Below, piece after piece: positions 23,354-36,741 of a DNA stretch of 64,000 bases. Made by a program: the position numbers and the translations under genes. Each line of letters starts with the position of its first letter. Positions within the stretch are counted from its first letter, which is position 1. The stretch is from the NCBI RefSeq assembly GCF_022539315.1, contig NC_066333.1, positions 3,844,001 through 3,908,000 on the forward strand, read 5' to 3'. The notes beneath the pieces are model-generated. The model saw nothing but the letters and a program-made list of their open reading frames with translations, did no database searches and was not told the origin of the DNA. This DNA is from Serinus canaria (lineage: Eukaryota > Chordata > Aves > Passeriformes > Fringillidae).

Positions 23354-25660
23354 GCACAGGCACAGCACCTGGAGTCAAACACAGTCAGCTGCTGCACCTG
23401 GGAAGGAAAATGCTGATGGAGCCACAGAATGGGAGATCCTGTCTGGGAAGGTGATGGCTCTGGGGTCATGGTGGGGCAGCACCTCAAAGGGAGTTCTGAG
23501 CTCTGCAGCACAGGGACAGCCCTGTGCACATGGAAAGAATCAAGTGGAATCAGAGGAGTTAACTCATCTCTGTCCTGAGGACTGAGTGATGGCTGCTGCA
23601 GAGCTCACCCACTTCTGCCACTGACTCCTCAGGAGTGACTGGAAAGTGTTACACAGACCTCAGGGGAAGGCTAGGAAAATGATCCAGGGCGTGGGAAATG
23701 AGTTACACGGCCTGAAGCACCAAGAACTCTATTCATTATCCTATTAAAAGATGGAGAGATTTTTATCGTCAGTTTTAAGAGTATCTACATGGAGAAGAGT
23801 CTTGAGAGTAAAGAGCCTTTTGACCCTGCAAAATAGAGCCTAACAAGAGGGCTGGAAAATGAGTGTGGAGAAAGTCAGCCTTGAAATGCAGCAGCATTTC
23901 CCAGCAGAAAATCACCGAGCAGAGCTGGCGGTGGGCTTGCAAGCAGATTGTGTATAATGAGATTTGGTATCTTAAAAGAAAAGGATTCCCATCCAATTTC
24001 AGTGAGAACCTCTCCTCCTTGTGCTGGCAGCAGCCAAGACTGCTGGGGTGCTCGTGCTGCTGTCAGAGCCTCGGAGGCACAGCCCCACAGCACCAACCCT
24101 TCTCTGCTCCTTCTGGGCTAAACTCACAGTCTGTCCTCCCCAGGGCAAGGAGCAGCCTGCTGGAGAACTGTCACAGGCACCAAGGGACCAGGACATCTGA
24201 CCTCTGCCTTCTTGCCTTTATTTGATGTTTTTTAAACTTTAATTGAGCAGCAATCCTGGGCGGTTTAAACAAATTTTGAGCCTTTCCTTATGCAGGCACA
24301 GCAGCCAGGGAGAAGAAACAGAAAACCATGTTCCTCTTTGGAGAGCATCTTCTCTCCCCCCTACAGAAGTGCAGGTGTGAATGGAGGCCCCAGGATTTAA
24401 CCATTTCCCTGGAAGGGGCTTTGTAAATAGCACTGGCAGGTAGAAGATGATGGATGTGAGTCCTTATCCACAAACCCTCAATGCAAAGTGGAAGCACCAC
24501 ATACTGACCTGCAGAAGGGAAACCAGGAAAAGGGGGACAAGACAGGTCTTTATTTAGATTCAGTTCTTTGTTCTTTTCCCTTTTTTCCCACCATTTCACT
24601 TGCCCAACAGCTTAGATCTAAACAAACTATCAATGCACCCCACCGTGTTACACCAGGGACACATTTGACCCATTTATTTTTAAGTGCTCCCGCTCTCTTT
24701 TTGGTATCTGCTCCAGTGTGAGCTATTAAAAAAAGCATCTTCATTAAAGCAAAAGGTATTAGAGAAGGTGCCTGTGTGTAAAAGAACTAGTTGGGAGCTA
24801 ATGGGATCTTTCAGGAGACTTGACTGTACCAGTGATAATTGAAACAAAGAGACCTCGGTGATCTAAACTAATTCAGAGGAGCTGTATTCCTGTTTTTTAT
24901 TGCACAGGCAGTAGTTCAGCACTCTGCAGCTCCCCACTGGCATGCAGAGACACTTACAGCTGCTCTCCTCCCCTGATCCCAGCACTCTCTGGAGCTAATG
25001 GGGGGCTCCCAAGGCCTGATGGAGTGCTCCAGGGCTGTGACTGCACCAGCCAAAGGACTCACCATCTGCCTGGGGAATTTCACCTCTATTCAGACTCAGT
25101 TCAGCCCCAGCTCCCAAGGTGAAATTCCATTTAGGTCGGTGCATTCTGCACTACCAATTACAGAGATGGGGTGGAGGCTCTGTGCTCTCTCTGCTGGGCT
25201 GGTGGCTGCTGGGTGCAGCCAGGCACGCTCTGCCTTCACCCCTGCTGGGGTGACCCCATTGCAGCAGGGCAGAGGAAATTGAGATCCAAATGGGGAAAAC
25301 TTTGCTGCAAATAAAAATAAATGAAAACACAAGGAAAAGCAAGGACTTCTTGCGCTGATTTTCTCTGCTGCTGCTCTCACCAGAACAAGGAGGAGTATAA
25401 TGTAAGATTTTCTAACCCCTATCAGCACAGAAAATTCCATTATTTTTCAAGTTTTTTTATTCTTAGAAAACTCCTTATGTGTGTATTTACAGCTGTTTCT
25501 CTGATGCACTTTTGGCAGATTGCATTGGAGAAAACTCCATTTTAATGTGGGGCCAAGGGAAACCTCCCACCTTGTGCTGTGTTGGAGACTGAATTTCCCC
25601 AGCCCTCATCCTCCCCTGGGTCCATTTGCTGCTCCCAGGGAGCCGGGACTGGATTTTGTA
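23354..25660. other. Unique sequence, no gene supported
   Basis: Overlapping frames up to 120 aa on both strands. No repeat or domain recognised. Confidence 0.5.
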
Positions 25661-26360
25661 TGGAATCAGGGGCTGGGTGTTTTATAGAATCAGGGACTGA
25701 GTATTGTATAGAATCCATCAGGAGCTGGGTAATATATAGAATCAGGGGCTGGGTATTTCATGGAATCAGGGACTGGGTATTGTATAGAATCAGGAGCTGG
25801 GTATTTTATGGAATCAGGGACTGGGTATTGTATAGAATCAGGGGTTGGGTATTGTATGGAATCAGGGACTGGGTATTGTATAGAATCAGGAGCTGGGTAT
25901 TGTATAGACTCAGGGAATGAATGTTGTATAGAATCAGGAGCTGGGCATTCTATAGAATCAGGAGCTGGGTATTGTATAGAATCAGGGAGTGAATATTGTA
26001 TAGAATCAGGGAGTGAATATTGTATAGAATCAGGAGCTGTGCATTCTATAGCATCAGGGGTTGGGTATTGTAGAGAATCAGGGGTTGGGTATTTTATGGA
26101 ATCAGGGAGTGAATATTGTATAGAATCAGGAGCTGGGCATTCTATAGAATCAGGACCTGGGTATTTTATGGAATCAGGGAGTGAATATTGTATAGAATCA
26201 GGAGTTGGATATTATATAGAATCAGGGGTTGGGCATTCTATAGAATCAGGAGCTGGGTATTGTATAGAATCAGGGGTTGGGTATTTTATAGACTATAGGA
26301 ATGAATGTTGTATAGAATCAGGGGTTGGGTATTCTATAGAATCAGGGGCTGGGTATTGTA
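25661..26360. repeat. Minisatellite, about 29 units of 24 bp
   Basis: The basic unit is TAGAATCAGGAGCTGGGTAT plus TGTA, with variants GGACTGGG, GGGTTGGG, GGAGTGAA and endings TTGTA, TTTTA, TTCTA. One unit near 25717 carries a 3-bp insertion; all others keep the 24-bp period. Because 24 is a multiple of three, two plus-strand frames stay open. One gives a 227-aa product of repeating ESGAGYCI octapeptides (25760-26443), the other an IRGWVLYR-type repeat. No promoter, splice or homology evidence supports translation. Confidence 0.97.
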
Positions 26361-26887
26361 TAGAGTTTTGGGTCTGTTGGTACCACCTACATCTCGGGTG
26401 CAACATGCCTGCTACAAACCCAAACCCTTGGTGGAGGTTTTAGCTCCTTTCAGGTCTGGTGCAGCTGCTGTGAGCAAGGAAAGCCATCTCTGACCTTTTG
26501 AAACCATGACTTCCATCACTCATGTCTCACTAATTGCTGCTGCAGTTCGTGGCCCTGCGTGGAAGGGAGGGCGGGATGAAACTGCCCTCGTGAAATGTAA
26601 ATTATTTTAATTACAGGCAACAAGCAATTAATGGCAAACACAGTGGTGGGGGGGGGGGGGGAATACTAGATGGCTTTTTTTTAGCTGCATCTATAAAATT
26701 CACATTTTGGCTGTGCAAAAGCTGGGTGTGCTCCTGGGGGGGTTACTGAGGGTCTGTAGGCTCTGGAGCCCACACTGGTGCACTCCTGCTGCAGTGAGGA
26801 CTGTCCCCTCAGAGAACAGGCAGGCCTGCAGGTTTTGACAGATATAAGTAGCTAAACACTAAAAATGCAATGTAATATTTATAGAAC
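26361..26887. other. Unique sequence with a G14 run
   Basis: An uninterrupted run of 14 G residues at 26648-26661. No gene recognised. Confidence 0.6.
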
Positions 26888-26950
26888 TATAGAATCATAA
26901 ATAGTTTGTATTGAAAGGCACCATTAAAAGTCATTTAGTCCATTGAGCTG
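26888..26950 (-). mobile_element. Short CR1 LINE 3' remnant
   Basis: The plus strand reads CTATAGAATCATAAATAGTT, then GAAAGGCACCATTAAAAGTC and ATTTAGTCCA. This is the extreme 3' end of an antisense CR1, including the 3' tail motif. About 60 bp survive. Confidence 0.75.
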
Positions 26951-29900
26951 TTTAGTTTCTTGGTGTTTAGTTTCTCTTTTTTATTCTTTTTCTTTTGTAT
27001 TTGGTAGATGAGTATCAATATCAAATATTTTTCTGCTCAGGTGCTGCAGCCAAGTAATAAACTTCCCTGCAGGCTCAAGATAATCTGCCTTCACACCACT
27101 GGTACCTTCTTTTTCCAATAAAGCCTTTCCTCTGTAACAAGGTTCATCAGGAAAGGTACAAGAAGTAACCTAAAGCCCTGGCTTGTAGTTCATTCCTGTT
27201 AGACAAAGGTTTTAAGCACGTTTCTTTGCTGAAAGCCAAAGATCTGCATCAGTCTTGGCTGAATAGGGATTGATTTAAACTTGTCCTTAAATACCTTGTG
27301 GAAGGAGGCTCATACACAGAAATACCCAGCTGGAATTTCTCTTCATTTGTACTGATATGAATGAGGCACAAATTCCCTGAAACTGGTGCTGCATGTGGGA
27401 GAAGAATCAGGTCCTGGACATTTTAATTTCAATTGTCTTACAATACTAAGATACATTTGTAGGACACTTAAACCATCAGCCATAGCTGTGCTGCAAAATT
27501 CAACCCCTGAGCTGCCAGCAGCATGGCCCTGTTCCATTATCCCACACCTCCTTCCCAACAAGAAGCATTTAAATGTTCATTCCATCAAGCTATCAAGCTG
27601 GCTGAGCATCCTTCAGAGCTTTCTAACACACAATGGTGTGGCCATCACTTTGTGTCTAATGTTTCATTAAAATGCCATCTATCCCCTCCACCTGCTTGGC
27701 TTCCCATCTTCTTTAATGAAAGGTTGCAGGAGTTTCACTTCCAAATGGTTCCTTTACCAATGACAAAAAAATAAGGAGGTAAGATCCTATTGTGAAATGC
27801 TCTGGGAGGGAATTTGGCATCCTATTCTCAAAAGCAGTACCTCAAAAGCAGGAACATAATGAATGTATTACCCACCACAGTAGCCCTCACACCTCATTTC
27901 TGCAGTTGGACATGACATTTGTGTTTGTGTTTACCATTTCTCGTGTCTCCCATGGAAGGTGCTGGGGTTTGGCAGGTCACAACAGACACAGCAAGCCCCT
28001 GGCCTGGGTGACTTTCCTCCCAGGTATTAATTAATACATCAGAAATATGTGGATGTGTAGGAATTGGTACAAACAGCTTCCTGAGTAGCACACACAGAGC
28101 TCTGGTTTGTTCCTCCTCCTGCCTCTCTGCCCAGTAATGTTGTCCTGTGTATTCAAAGAGAATTTCTCATGGGCAATTACCTCTCCATGCTGTGCTTCCT
28201 GCTGCTTTCAGGAGCAAGCTGAACTCTGCTTTCTGAAAAATAGGCTTGTGGGAGATTCATTTTTATCCCCCCAATCATTTCTGATCCCTGCCTCCCTTTC
28301 TTTGGCTTGGAAAGGCTACACTCATTTATACTCCAACTTTTTCTAGTTGAATTTTGTAGCACCTGACTTTGCACATCTCTAATAAGTGGGCAGACATCTG
28401 AAAAGCCACTCACCATTGCTGTGGGTTCATTGACATTTGGAAAATGGGCTTCTTTTATCATCTTCTCCAAAATGCCTTCCCCTGCAAACATCATACTTAG
28501 AATGATTTATTAGCCTTTCTGGAGATTTCTGGGGTTTAATGCCTGCTGGGGAATTTTCCAGGAGATTGCAAGGTTGTGGGAAACTTGCACAGGGATATAT
28601 GTACACTGCAGGTGCATATATGTGTGTGTGTTTAGCACCACATCTGGCTAGCAGCAGGAGGAAAAACCTTTTCTTAAGGTCTGCAAAGAGGAACTGATTT
28701 GAGAATAAATGTTTTCCCATCTCTGTCAACACTTGGGGCTGACTTTTTAGATTCAAGTGTGACTGAAGCTCTCATAGCCTTTGTGCTGAATGCAGGCACC
28801 CAGTGATCTCAACAGGCTTCCCAAGAGGGAGTGCAGCTCTTCTTGACATACAGGAGCTCTGACTCCTCACCAGTGGAGTCTGGGTCTGAAATACTCGTTC
28901 TTTTAGCCAGCAAGGAGCAAACTGTTGACTCTGAGCTAAGGAGATGGCTGTTGAAAATTCACATGCTTATCCATCAATGTTGGAAATATAAAAACAGTGA
29001 CTCCCATATGTCTGTCCAGATTTCCTCCCCATTTCCCAGATGGAAATGCAGATGCTGTGTTGTGCTTCCAGAGTCAGCCCACTGAATCCAAAAAAGGCAT
29101 ATTTTGGGCCTCTGCAAAGCCAAATACCTCTGAAAGTGTAGGTGTGTGCTCCCACAAGACACCCAGTGCCTGTTTGTCCATACTGAGAGTATCAGTGTCT
29201 GAGAAGCTGGGCAAGTGTCCAAAAGAGCAGGAAGGAAGCCAACAACATGGGAAAAATGTAATTTGAGAGCAAAGGATGAAATGTGGCACACGAGGCCAAG
29301 AGAGGGCGTTTTGGTGAGCTTCTAGTACAATATTTACCTTTGTGATAAAGGAAAGGGCAGGTTGAACAGTTCCCTGCACGACTCGTGCTGCTGGGGTGAC
29401 ACAAAGAGGCAGAGTGTGATGGTGCAGCTTCTCAAAAGCTTTCTCAGCTCTCCAGAACCACAGCAGCACCCCCTGCACCACCCCTGTGAATACTGTCTTT
29501 AACCTTAATAGGATTGCCAAAGACTTGAAGCTGGCTGGCAGTCCTCTTCTTGAATCCTTGTGGAGATAATCAGGCTGATGTGCTAATCACATTTGTGCTG
29601 TGTTTAAAAATAGAGGGATAAAGTCTGGAAAGTGCTGAGCAGCACGATTCACCTGCAGCTTGTTTACAAGGGAAACAGAAAGGGGAGAGGTGGTGGGCAG
29701 CATAGCAAGGGGAGATGTCCAGGTGCTTTGCATTGGAATTAGAAAATCAGCTGAACTCTGATTATTCTCCTCACTGAGATTCCTTTGACGTGCAGGGGAG
29801 AAAAGTTGTCTCAGCTGGATCCTATCTGAGGATAAAGCCCCAGACTGATCCTTGCTCAGCCCTGAGAGCAGGCTGTGATCTGTGGGATTTATGCTGCACA

Positions 29901-32900
29901 TGATCAGCTGGGAAACAGAGGGGAAGTTTATTGCAGAGTGAATTGCTAAAGATGACATGTACATTGTCAGCTTGGGTGTTCTTAATTTATAGAAACCCTG
30001 AGAGCCATTACTCAGTTCCACCTGTGCAGCTCTCCCTGCCAAATCCTACTGTATTTATAGGAATAAATAAAAAGGAAGAACTGGTTAAAGACATGTAAAA
30101 TGCTCAGGTTTGAGTGTCTGACAGTTTTTTTTTTCCTTGATGAGAGCTCTTGCACCACAAACTAGCTGAGGTAGAGGTGTGCAGAATGAATTAATTCTCC
30201 AGCTTTCCTCCTTTCAGAAAGTCTCTTGGGTGTAATATAAACCACTCTCCCCAGTCACATAATTGGGTGCAAAAGTGGAAGGAAAAAGGCAATACACCTA
30301 AAATTTCCTAGAACTGTTGGTGCATGTCACATCCTAAAATAATCAGCCTTGATCTCAGTGTGTGCCTGCTCACGGGGGGGTCAAATCTGTTATTCTGACT
30401 CCCAGGTGCATTTGGAGCTGCTCAGGGAATAAATGGGCAGCAGATCCCTTTGTGCTGCCCTGCTCTGGAGCACACACAGAGGAGAAAAGGCTCTGGCTCT
30501 CCCTGGTGCACTGTGGTGTCCCTCAGCCTCCTGTCTGGGACTGCTGAGCTGGACATGAGGGCAGTGCCCAGGAAAGGGAGGATGTCAGGACAAATCCACA
30601 GTGTTCCAATGCCCCCAGCTCGAGCCAGAGGAGCTCCAGAGCCAGGAGCTGCCCTCGGTGAGCAGGCACTGTCCCTGTGAGTTTGGGATGTCTCTGCTGA
30701 TGAAATCATTCTCTGGCTCTCACATCACCTCCCATTGCTCTGTAACACTCCTGACACCCCGAACATGTTCCCTTTCTGCCCTGCATGGGCAGCCCTGCTG
30801 CAGGAATGGCAATGCAAATGTCTCCCTGGTAGTTTTGTCACACCACATCTGATCACATTTATCTGGTGACATGCACACACTCCACCACTTCTGCCCTGAG
30901 GCTTCAAAGCCAAACTCTGCTCTCCTCGTTCAAGAAACCCAGCAGGAAGCTGTCCAGAGTGCTTGTGTGTTAAGTGACCTGTTTTATTCAGGTTTATGGG
31001 CTGGCTGAGCTTTGTGGTACAAAAGCACTGGTGGCAGTGAAAAAAAACCACTGTCTAGTGGTGTGCAGGGAATGGATTTGGGAATCAGCCTTAGCCACAG
31101 CCTTGCATAAATCACTTTGTGGCTCTGTGCCTTGCTTTGATAAACTTTCCCTATAGGTTTAGTTAGTTAATTAATCTGTTTGCCACGTCCTTTGAGATGA
31201 GGTGTGCTCAGATAATGCCAAGAGAACAGCAGGAGTCACTTTTTAGAGAAAGGGCATCAGCAGCCTTTTCTCAAACCTGAGTTTCCTAATTCCAGGTGTA
31301 ATACATGGATTTCCTGAGAGAACAGGGGAGGTTTTGGGTGGCATCAGTTCCACAGGCTGAGCACTGCTGCATTTGTTGATGTGATTGCCTTGCTCAATTT
31401 CCTTCCCTTTTCAACAGAGAGATCCCTCAAAGGCTTTTTTTGAAGCACAGAGCTGCTCCAGACCTTGGGAGATGAAAGCCAGGCTGAGCCATGTTCTGAG
31501 GAGGAGCTATCAGAGTTCCACTGCCAGCTTCTCCTCCTGACATCAAACCTCATCTATTCTCATTTGCCATGGCCTTCATATTTCACAGGGTGATTAATTC
31601 CACTTCCTCTCACCTCCTGAGACCTTCTAGTAGTTTGCTTCTCCTCTCTTTGCAGGTTATGTGCTGTTGGAGGAGTAGGTGAAAGTCCATTGTGCCAGGA
31701 GGCTGCTGGCAAGGTCCAGCTTCATTCAACCACTGGCCCCCATCTAAAAAGCTGTAAAGTGAAATCAGGAGAAATCAGACATCCTCAAGGTAAGCAGAAA
31801 AACCAGTTTGGCTCCCTGTGATATGGGCAACCAACTCCAGCTCTTTTGGAAGTGCAGAAAAAAAAAGGTAAAAATCATTCTCTGCTCAGAAGTGAGGTTT
31901 TTTCTTCTTTCAGATGGTGGATTTAGCTCTGAATGTTCTCTGCAATGTGAGCCCAAGTTCCAGGACCCTGAGCAAGCCCAGCAGCTGGAGCTGATATGAG
32001 CAAGGCTTTAGCTGAGCTCTCACCCTTTGCTGCTGTATTGAACCCAGTGAGGCAGAGGTGATGCTGGAGAGCAGCACTGCCCTCCACACTGCAGCCACTG
32101 CAAGGCAAAACTGAGCATTACAGCTGCTCAGCCCTATGCATCTTTATTTCCAGAGCATTTTATGTAAAAAATTAAACATTCCCAGCTGTTGGTGGGTGAA
32201 TTTGTAGCAATTCCTCATCTGGCATAATAGCCCTGAAGGACCAGTAAAACTTTTATCTGTTCCCCTCAGTGACGTTACCAGGCTTCCACAGATCTGAGCA
32301 AGGGCAAGGAAGGGAATGTTGTAATCAGGGGCTTATTGACTGTCTAAAAAAATAAATAAAAGGGTTTGTGCAGTGGGAGTGCATCCTTCTTGTCAGACAT
32401 TAGATGAGTCAGGCTGACACTGAGCTTGGGACTCTGTGTCCCTCAGGAGCCTTGGGGCTGCAGAGAAGTTGGCTCCAGGAGCACATCCCAGGATTTCCTG
32501 AGCTGTGGCAGAGGGTGGAAGGGATGGTTTGGGGGGGTCAAACAGGGTGACAGCCCTGGAGGAGAGTGAGGCTGTGTGGCTGAGAGGCCCCAGGGAAGCA
32601 GGGGGCACCTTCTGCTCCCCTTTCCATCCTCAGGTGTGGGTGGCTCTGGGGTCTGAGCTGGGCAGGGAACACAGACAGTCTGCACATTCCCACCTCAGCC
32701 TGCCCTGACAGGTGCTGCCTGCAGCCAAACACCTCCAGTAACTCCACCAACCCCCAGGTGCCCCAGGGAGAAGCTCATTTGTGGTTCTCAGAGCTGTTCT
32801 GTGGCTGCTGAGTGGCACCACTGTCTCGGTGGCATGTGGTCACATTTAAACTTTCCCTTGTGTCCATGGGGCTGTGGCACAGGCAGCCCCTTCCAGTTTT

Positions 32901-32947
32901 TAGTCTCCTGCATCCTCTGAGTGTGTGTAACCCCACAGAAAGCAGGC
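26951..32947. other. Six kilobases of unique sequence
   Basis: No gene or interspersed repeat recognised. Frames reach 148-151 aa on the minus strand (29074-29520, 29587-30042) without a recognisable family, within what chance gives. A minor GT stretch lies near 28620. The 29520-30060 part has the complex composition of a possible conserved non-coding block. Confidence 0.45.
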
Positions 32948-33346
32948 TGTTGTATGACTAAGCAGACAGGACTCAGTTTCTCCATGCAGAAAAGCCAATT
33001 CTTTATTCATTTTTATACAGCTTTTACAGACCTCATGTTCAACCCCAACTGGCCACTAGTTTTCTTGCCACATTGGATAGTAACTGGCATTTTCCCTTTG
33101 CATCAAATCTCTCTATTCTTGGATTGTTTACACATCTTCTCCACTGATTCTCATGGGACAGATCTATTGGTTATGCAAGTGCAAATTTACTTTTCTTGCT
33201 AGAATAGGTTGTTGTGTTAGCTGCCTTCATTCTTATGATTTTTCTTTGTGGGAAGTTACAAGCTACTCTAGCTTGTAAACAGGGCCTAAGCCATATTTTA
33301 TAAAACCTTTCTTTTCTAATATCTCTGCCTGTCTGCAGCAGCAGGC
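32942..33346 (-). mobile_element. Complete solo LTR with 6-bp target-site duplications
   Basis: The LTR spans 32948-33340 (393 bp), starts TGTTGTATG and ends CTGCAGCA on the plus strand. Identical GCAGGC repeats flank it at 32942-32947 and 33341-33346. The orientation is minus: in that sense a TATAAAAATG element is followed within a few bases by AATAAAG, then a short U5 ending ATACAACA. The 6-bp duplication points to an ERVK-type element. Its sequence differs from the LTR at 17704, so it is a separate family. No internal genes remain. Confidence 0.9.
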
Positions 33347-34254
33347 CTTGCTTTTCTCTCATTAGTGGATGTGTTAATAAATATTAACGTGCCTGCTCTG
33401 TCTTGTTCTGTCTCCTTCATGCCTGTGCATGGGAAATGATGTCCCTGCTGTCCTTCCCTCCCTGCCTCGAGCTCAGACAATGGTGTCTCTCTCTCTCAGT
33501 ACAGAAAGCAGCCCCCATTTCCCTGGTAAAGAGAAGGATTTGATAAATCCCTCACCCCTTTGTTGGTGGTCTGACCCCGAGGAGATCTCAGGTTGCTTCA
33601 CTCAGCTGCTCCCCATAGAACATGCAGAGAGGCAATCTGAGGCAGCTCAGTTCTGTGTTTTAGATCTGTTACATCTGAATTCCTCCTCATGCCCAGGCTA
33701 TTTTAGCACTGGCAAACTGGTTATTGTGTCAGATCTTAATATATGGATATAGAGATAGACATCCAGCTGATGTGAATCATTACATGCCCCTGAAATCAAA
33801 ATTAGGAGCTGGCCAAGTGTTGCATAAGTCTGTGTTAGGCCCTTTTTTTAAAAATTTAATTATTTTTTGAGGCAAATCAGGCATAATCCTTCCTGGAGCC
33901 CAGGAACTGCCCTAATTCCCATTTTTCTCCTGCTTTTCCCTCGCTGGGGCTGAGCCTCTCTTAGTGCAGGCAGAGGAGGAGCAGGGCCCTGGGTGATGCT
34001 CACAACCTCTGTGACCCAGCAGAGCTGAGGAGGAGCCCAGTAATGCTGCAGAAAATGCTGCAAGAAACAATAATGCTGGGGAAAAAATACCAAAAGGCCC
34101 TAGAGCTGCTTTAGGAGATCAAGACTGGAAAGGTAACATTGGGCTCTATGAATTGCTTTATGAATTGTCCTTCTTGCTAATCCTATTTTCTATTCTGTGC
34201 CATTTCATCTACCAACAGTGTGTGAATTTTTGCTTTTCATGTCCCCGTGGAGCT

Positions 34255-34285
34255 GTCAGTGTGGAATACACATTTCCACACTGAC
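34255..34285. other. Perfect 12-bp inverted repeat with 7-nt spacer
   Basis: GTCAGTGTGGAA (34255-34266) is followed by a 7-nt loop and TTCCACACTGAC (34274-34285). It could form a small hairpin, but the stem is shorter than that of a typical pre-miRNA. Confidence 0.85.
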
Positions 34286-35577
34286 TGGGATCCTCTCAAT
34301 GGTGCAGAGATCTCCAAGCTGCCTCAGCAGCCCTTTTAAGTGAGCTTTTCCTTCTGGATGTGATCAGGTACACGGTGTGGCACAGCTCAGATGAGCACAG
34401 GCTGTGTGGCTCCAAGTTTTACCTGGCACTTACACAGCTGAGCACAAAATGAGGATGAAAAGTCCTGTCCAAAGCTTTCTGGTCTCCTGTCTGGCAGTCA
34501 GCATTTTGGGGGAGCACAGGGTGAGATCAGGTCAGACTCTGACAGCAGTGACATGGGGAACTAATGGAAAAATGAGGTTGCAGCAACATCAAAAGATTGC
34601 TGCATCAAAGTGTAGTAATTACCAGAACAGGAGAGATTTGAAATAGCTGATAGCTCATTTATGAGATTACCAGTTATCAGAAAGGAAAAAAAAAAAAAAA
34701 TCAGAAGTGAAAAACTCGTGTGCAGAAAATGAGGAAAAGGCACAGAAATGGTAACATGGCTTCTTGGATCTGTTCTCAAAAGCAGAGCATGGTGAGACAA
34801 AGCCAGCACTGAAACTCTAATAGAGACATTAGCAGTTCTTCCAGACTGGCAGAAGCTGGAGGATTTGTACATGTCTGATGGAAGGATTGTTCACTTAATA
34901 TCTATTTTTCTACCAGGAGATGATTCTGGCGTCAAATCCAATCTCACCCGAAGCCATGGAGTGTTTCTGTTGCCATGAGCAGGTGGAGGCTGTCTCACAC
35001 TGGAGGGTGACCCCGCTCTGGGCTCAGTGGCAGCTCAGGAGATGGCAGAGGAACTGCCAGCTCAGACCTGGGGAGGAATAAATCCTCCAGAGGAAGCTGC
35101 AGGCACTCAGTGAAACCGGGCAGAACCTCGCTGCATTTATCACAGGATGTGCGGTTCTTATTCAAGGCAGGTGAGGCATTGATGAAAACTTCCGAGTGCA
35201 GAAACTCAATCTACATCCAGAATCGTTTTAATTAACACTCTGCAGCTACAAAAGGCAAACAATCAGCAGATGATTTTCCAGTTTGGTGTCAGCCCTTGGA
35301 TGATAGCAGGTTTCTTCTGCTTTCTTTTCTCTCCTCGTGTACATCCACCAAGTCGTCCTGTGCAAAGTGAAGGGATGTGGCAGAGGCAAAGATGTTGTCT
35401 GTCAAATTGTGCCGGGCATAAATATATTTCCCTCTTAAGTTGAGGAGAAAACACATATGGGTGAAAATTACTGTTGTTACTTCACTATTGTTTCAGCTGC
35501 TCCCCTGCCATACCAAGTGCTAAACTTTAACTGCAGTGACTGAGGGTGACAATGAGCACATAATTGTTACATCTACC

Positions 35578-35648
35578 AAAAAAAAACCCCAAAAACAATC
35601 AAACGAAAAACCAAACAAACCACAACAACCAATACAAACAAAACACCT
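35578..35648. repeat. A/C-rich low-complexity stretch
   Basis: A-rich with AAAC/ACAA units, an imperfect counterpart of the GTTT-type repeats elsewhere in the window. Confidence 0.8.
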
Positions 35649-36485
35649 CGGGGAAAAGTAAAAGGGGGGACGTAAGAATATGAAATGATCTCATCCTCCC
35701 AAGCTTTAATGGAAATGAATCGAGGCTGCTAGACAGCTCAGGAAGGCAATTACAGGGAAATAATCTGTGGTGTTTAGTGGAGCAGTGATGTGGGGCATGC
35801 TGAACATGATGGATCTGGCTGCTGTTTCCAGTTAATAATAATGCACTGTTAGGAAAGGCAGTGCTGCACATGTTTGTGCTTTTGTGTCTGTTTGTGCAGT
35901 AGAAGAGCCAGCCAATTTTTATTTATTTTTTTTTCCTCCCCTGGGAATTGCCTTGAACCCCGTGGCTGAAGTGGCTTGTAGCAGTGCAAGTTTCCCCTCA
36001 AGGCAAAGCTTCTGTGTGGCAGTATTTGCTTTTGTGGAGATCTTGGCCCTCTTTCCAACAATCCAGCTGCTGGGGAATTGTGCCTTAGGGAACTGCTTGC
36101 TCTTTGAGGGTTGGGATGTGCCCTGCTTGATTGCCATTCTTGGCTAAAGTCCCTGAAAAGAGGTCAGAACCAGCTGTGAAAAATAGAAACGTGTGTGCCT
36201 GGGAATAAATCCACTCATTAACAGAATCAACCAGGGAAAGACTTTTTTCCCCCTTCAACTTCAGGTCTTCCTTTCTGCTGCAGGGCTCTGGAGGCAGCTG
36301 AACAAGCTGTAACAAAAGAGACTCTCAAAACTGGCCTGAACTATTTACTGGGCGTGAAAAATGGGATTTTCCTGCCCTTGTCTCACTTGAAGCAGGAGCA
36401 AGTATCACCTGTAAGAAGGGCAGCTCAGAGGAGGATCTGGAGGGCTGCAGGTCCCACAGCAAACAAACTCTCCTTTTGTAAGAAA

Positions 36486-36741
36486 GGTAGAGAGGGACTT
36501 TGGACAGGTTCATGGAGTGTCAGGATGAGGGAGAATGGTCTAAAATTGACAAAGGGCAGGGTTGGATGGGATATTGGGAAGAAATTCTTCCCTGTGAAAC
36601 TGGGGAGGCCCTGGCACAGGGTGCCCAGAGAAGCTGTGGCTGCCCCTGGATCCCTGGCAGTGTCATGGGGCTTGGAGCAGCCTGGGATAGGGAAAGGTGT
36701 CCCTGCCCATGGCAGGGGTGGAATGAGATGAGATTTAATGT
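36486..36741 (+). mobile_element. CR1 LINE 3' fragment with expanded tail
   Basis: Sense CR1 tail: GAGAGGGACTTTGGACAGGT, TTGGATGGGATATTGGGAAG, GGCCCTGGCACAGGGTGCCC, GGTGTCCCTGCCCATGGCAG. The normal 3' end, with short ATTCTATG-type repeats, is replaced at 36742 by an ATTCT pentanucleotide array. Confidence 0.93.

Larger units (their letters stand above)
33347..36485. other. Unique sequence, no gene supported
   Basis: Contains an A16 run near 34685, a 12-bp perfect hairpin at 34255-34285 and an A/C-rich low-complexity stretch at 35578-35648. Frames do not exceed about 107 aa. The 35080-35270 part is a candidate conserved block. Confidence 0.45.
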
